DNA of 7,547 bases, taken from contig JAEWVL010000147.1 in the NCBI GenBank assembly GCA_023396665.1, positions 1 through 7,547 of the forward strand, written 5' to 3'. The translations under genes and the position numbers were made by a program. A model generated the notes under the pieces. That model was not told the DNA's origin and ran no database searches. It saw only the letters and a program-made list of their open reading frames with translations. Shown here piece by piece: positions 6,396 through 7,547 of this stretch (the stretch's first letter is position 1; the number at the start of each line of letters is the position of its first letter). The stretch is from Spirochaetota bacterium. Lineage in GTDB: Bacteria > Spirochaetota > UBA4802 > JAFGJZ01.

Positions 6396-6401
6396 CCTCA
6401 A
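6396..6401 (-). promoter_or_regulatory. Ribosome binding site of the MCP gene
   Basis: On the minus strand TTGAGG is followed by 6 nt and then ATG at 6389. This fixes the start and rules out the 32-codon extension to 6485, which has no such site and would run across the promoter. Confidence 0.8.
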
Positions 6402-6432
6402 GGGTATCAGATGGTTTGCGGAGAATTCGTGA

Positions 6433-6460
6433 AATATATGCAATAAATAAATATAGTCAA
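6433..6460 (-). promoter_or_regulatory. Sigma70-type promoter of the MCP gene
   Basis: On the minus strand the -35 is TTGACT (6460-6455), followed by a 16-bp AT-rich spacer and the -10 TATATT (6438-6433). Transcription would start near 6426, giving a leader of about 37 nt that includes the ribosome binding site. It looks like a housekeeping promoter, and no flagellar sigma28 element is evident. Confidence 0.7.
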
Positions 6461-6534
6461 GACATTTTATTTTGTTCGACCCCATAAGGGGGGATATTCT
6501 CGGGGATGAATAGTAACAAAAGCAAAATTTTCCT

Positions 6535-6562
6535 TTGACACAGCATTACTCTGGGCGATTGT
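6535..6562 (+). promoter_or_regulatory. Possible rlmN promoter
   Basis: A consensus TTGACA lies at 6535-6540, with a poor -10 candidate, GATTGT, 16 bp later at 6557-6562. The predicted leader is about 60 nt. The weak -10 makes this tentative. In the rest of the 239-bp divergent gap (6390-6628) I see only the MCP promoter and the leader hairpin, with no small gene or RNA. Confidence 0.4.
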
Positions 6563-6589
6563 GGAACGAAATCAAAAAACGGGACTGGA

Positions 6590-6607
6590 GGCGGCGCTTG
6601 AGCTGCC
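6590..6607 (+). other. Small GC-rich hairpin in the rlmN leader
   Basis: GGCGGC (6590-6595) can pair with GCTGCC (6602-6607) around a six-base loop, with one G-T pair. It lies just upstream of the rlmN start and has no T-run. It may limit ribosome access, or be chance. Confidence 0.3.
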
Positions 6608-6628
6608 GTCCTTGTGCTATCGGATATC

Positions 6629-7547
6629 ATGCGTTTAATCAAGAATTTGTCCATCGAAGAAGTTGAAGATTATTTTGTCCGCTCGGGTGAAAAAGCCTTT
6701 CGTGCACGCTGTCTTTTCACGTGGATGTACGAGAAGAATGTTTCGTCATTTGATGAAATGACCGATTTTTCCAAAGCCCTGCGGGCGAAACTCAATGAAG
6801 ATTTCATTCTGTCACCGCTCACCCTTGAAGACTGTGTTGTGTCGAAGACAGATGGCACCGAAAAGTATTTGTTCAGAACGCGTGACGATCAATTTATTGA
6901 ATCGGTATTTCTGAAAAATGACAATACAGACGAGGGGCGCTTGACCATCTGCATTTCATCACAGGTAGGCTGTGCTATGGGCTGTGTGTTCTGTCAGACC
7001 GCCAAAATCGGTTTCATACGTAATCTCGAATGTGCTGAAATACTGGACCAGATATGCCAGATACGACGTCTCACCGGCTTGAAGAATAACAATATCGTGT
7101 TTATGGGCATGGGGGAACCCTTCATGAATTACGACAATGTACTACGGGCGGCGACTGTCATGAACTACACATTCGGCTTTCATATATCGGTCCGCCGCAT
7201 TACCATATCGACCTGCGGCATCGCGCCAATGATCGAGCGTTTTATAGACGAAGGGCATCTGTTCAATCTCGCCCTGTCGCTCAATGACACCGTAGCGGAA
7301 AAACGAGCCGAATCGATGCCTGTCGAGCGCAAGTATCCGATGGAAACCCTTGCGAGGCTGTTTTCGAAGAAATTGCCGAGGGCTCATAATCGTCTCACCA
7401 TCGAATATGTGATGCGGCATGACAATATTTCCAAACAGGATGCGCAGCGCCTTAAGAAATTGTTTAAATATTCGCGTATTAAACTGAATCTGATCCCGCT
7501 CAACACTACCGATCTTTCTCAGCGCCCGGATGAGCAGGCTATTAACG
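6629..7547 (+). CDS. rlmN: Dual-specificity 23S rRNA/tRNA adenine C2-methyltransferase RlmN, 3' end beyond the window
   Basis: RlmN is a cytoplasmic radical SAM enzyme that methylates C2 of A2503 in 23S rRNA and, in species tested, A37 of some tRNAs. The frame is open to the window edge, giving 306 residues; full-length proteins have about 340-400. The N-terminal accessory domain is present (AFRARCLFTWMYEKNVSSFDEM, about 24-45). The 4Fe-4S motif CxxxCxxC is Cys115, Cys119 and Cys122, preceded by Cys108, the equivalent of E. coli C118. GMGEP is at 160-164 and RRITISTCG at 189-197. The usual SLHA is SLND at 217-220, a variant also remembered from relatives with SLN. The second mechanistic Cys (E. 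coli C355) lies beyond the edge. ATG 6629 has only a weak GGA upstream; GTG 6614 is an in-frame alternative, and a TGA at 6599 closes the frame above. It is transcribed divergently from the MCP gene. Confidence 0.95.
   Translation, partial: MRLIKNLSIEEVEDYFVRSGEKAFRARCLFTWMYEKNVSSFDEMTDFSKALRAKLNEDFILSPLTLEDCVVSKTDGTEKYLFRTRDDQFIESVFLKNDNTDEGRLTICISSQVGCAMGCVFCQTAKIGFIRNLECAEILDQICQIRRLTGLKNNNIVFMGMGEPFMNYDNVLRAATVMNYTFGFHISVRRITISTCGIAPMIERFIDEGHLFNLALSLNDTVAEKRAESMPVERKYPMETLARLFSKKLPRAHNRLTIEYVMRHDNISKQDAQRLKKLFKYSRIKLNLIPLNTTDLSQRPDEQAIN

Noticed and set aside
6390..6485. 32-codon extension of the MCP frame
   Set aside because: The extension crosses the -10 and -35 elements and lacks a ribosome binding site. 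TTGAGG before 6389 gives a clear start.
6506..6538. Ten-codon open frame upstream of rlmN
   Set aside because: It ends inside the proposed -35 box, so it would not be on the rlmN transcript, and nothing supports translation.
7142..7420. Minus-strand 92-codon open frame
   Set aside because: It is antisense to rlmN, whose motifs are unambiguous in the plus strand.
1..7547. CRISPR arrays, tRNA or rRNA genes, transposases, prophage or attachment sites
   Set aside because: Read on both strands, none was seen. There are no spaced repeats, no cloverleaf and no transposase or integrase motifs.

Overview
The window looks like an ordinary stretch of bacterial chromosome, dense with genes and with no sign of mobile DNA. 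No gene here fixes the taxon. The 7TM-type chemotaxis transducer, the RlmN variant (CxxxCxxC with QT after the last Cys, SLN in place of SLH) and the short Pta suggest a spirochaete or a similar free-living, motile, probably fermentative bacterium. That placement is an inference from remembered family patterns, not a search.

Layout, left to right. Positions 1-401 hold the 3' end of an unnamed protein, followed 10 bp later by a second unnamed protein (412-1392). Next is pta, phosphate acetyltransferase (1491-2498), with a good ribosome binding site. It is followed by a possible hairpin terminator and then a very strong bidirectional terminator (2593-2627). The 3' arm of that terminator runs directly into the promoter of an ArsR-type winged-helix regulator (2661-3236). 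The regulator overlaps the start of a secreted or membrane-anchored protein with TPR repeats and two retropepsin-like aspartic protease lobes (about 3211-4584). The unit ends at a hairpin terminator whose T-run overlaps the stop codon of a convergent gene. That gene, on the minus strand (6389-4632), encodes a seven-transmembrane methyl-accepting chemotaxis-type transducer. After a 239-bp divergent intergenic region comes rlmN on the plus strand (6629 onward), cut by the window edge.

How the genes may work together. Pta links acetyl-CoA to acetyl phosphate and is a housekeeping gene. RlmN modifies 23S rRNA and tRNA. The MCP feeds a CheA/CheW pathway that is not encoded here.

The most unusual unit is the regulator-protease pair. 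Its promoter holds a perfect 16-bp palindrome and a near-identical second copy 18 bp downstream. The second copy covers the start codon, and the two boxes together form a 34-bp quasi-palindrome. This looks like an autoregulatory operator for the ArsR protein, acting on a regulator plus extracytoplasmic aspartic protease operon whose mRNA may be leaderless. I know of no named system with this composition, but its function is not readable from the sequence.
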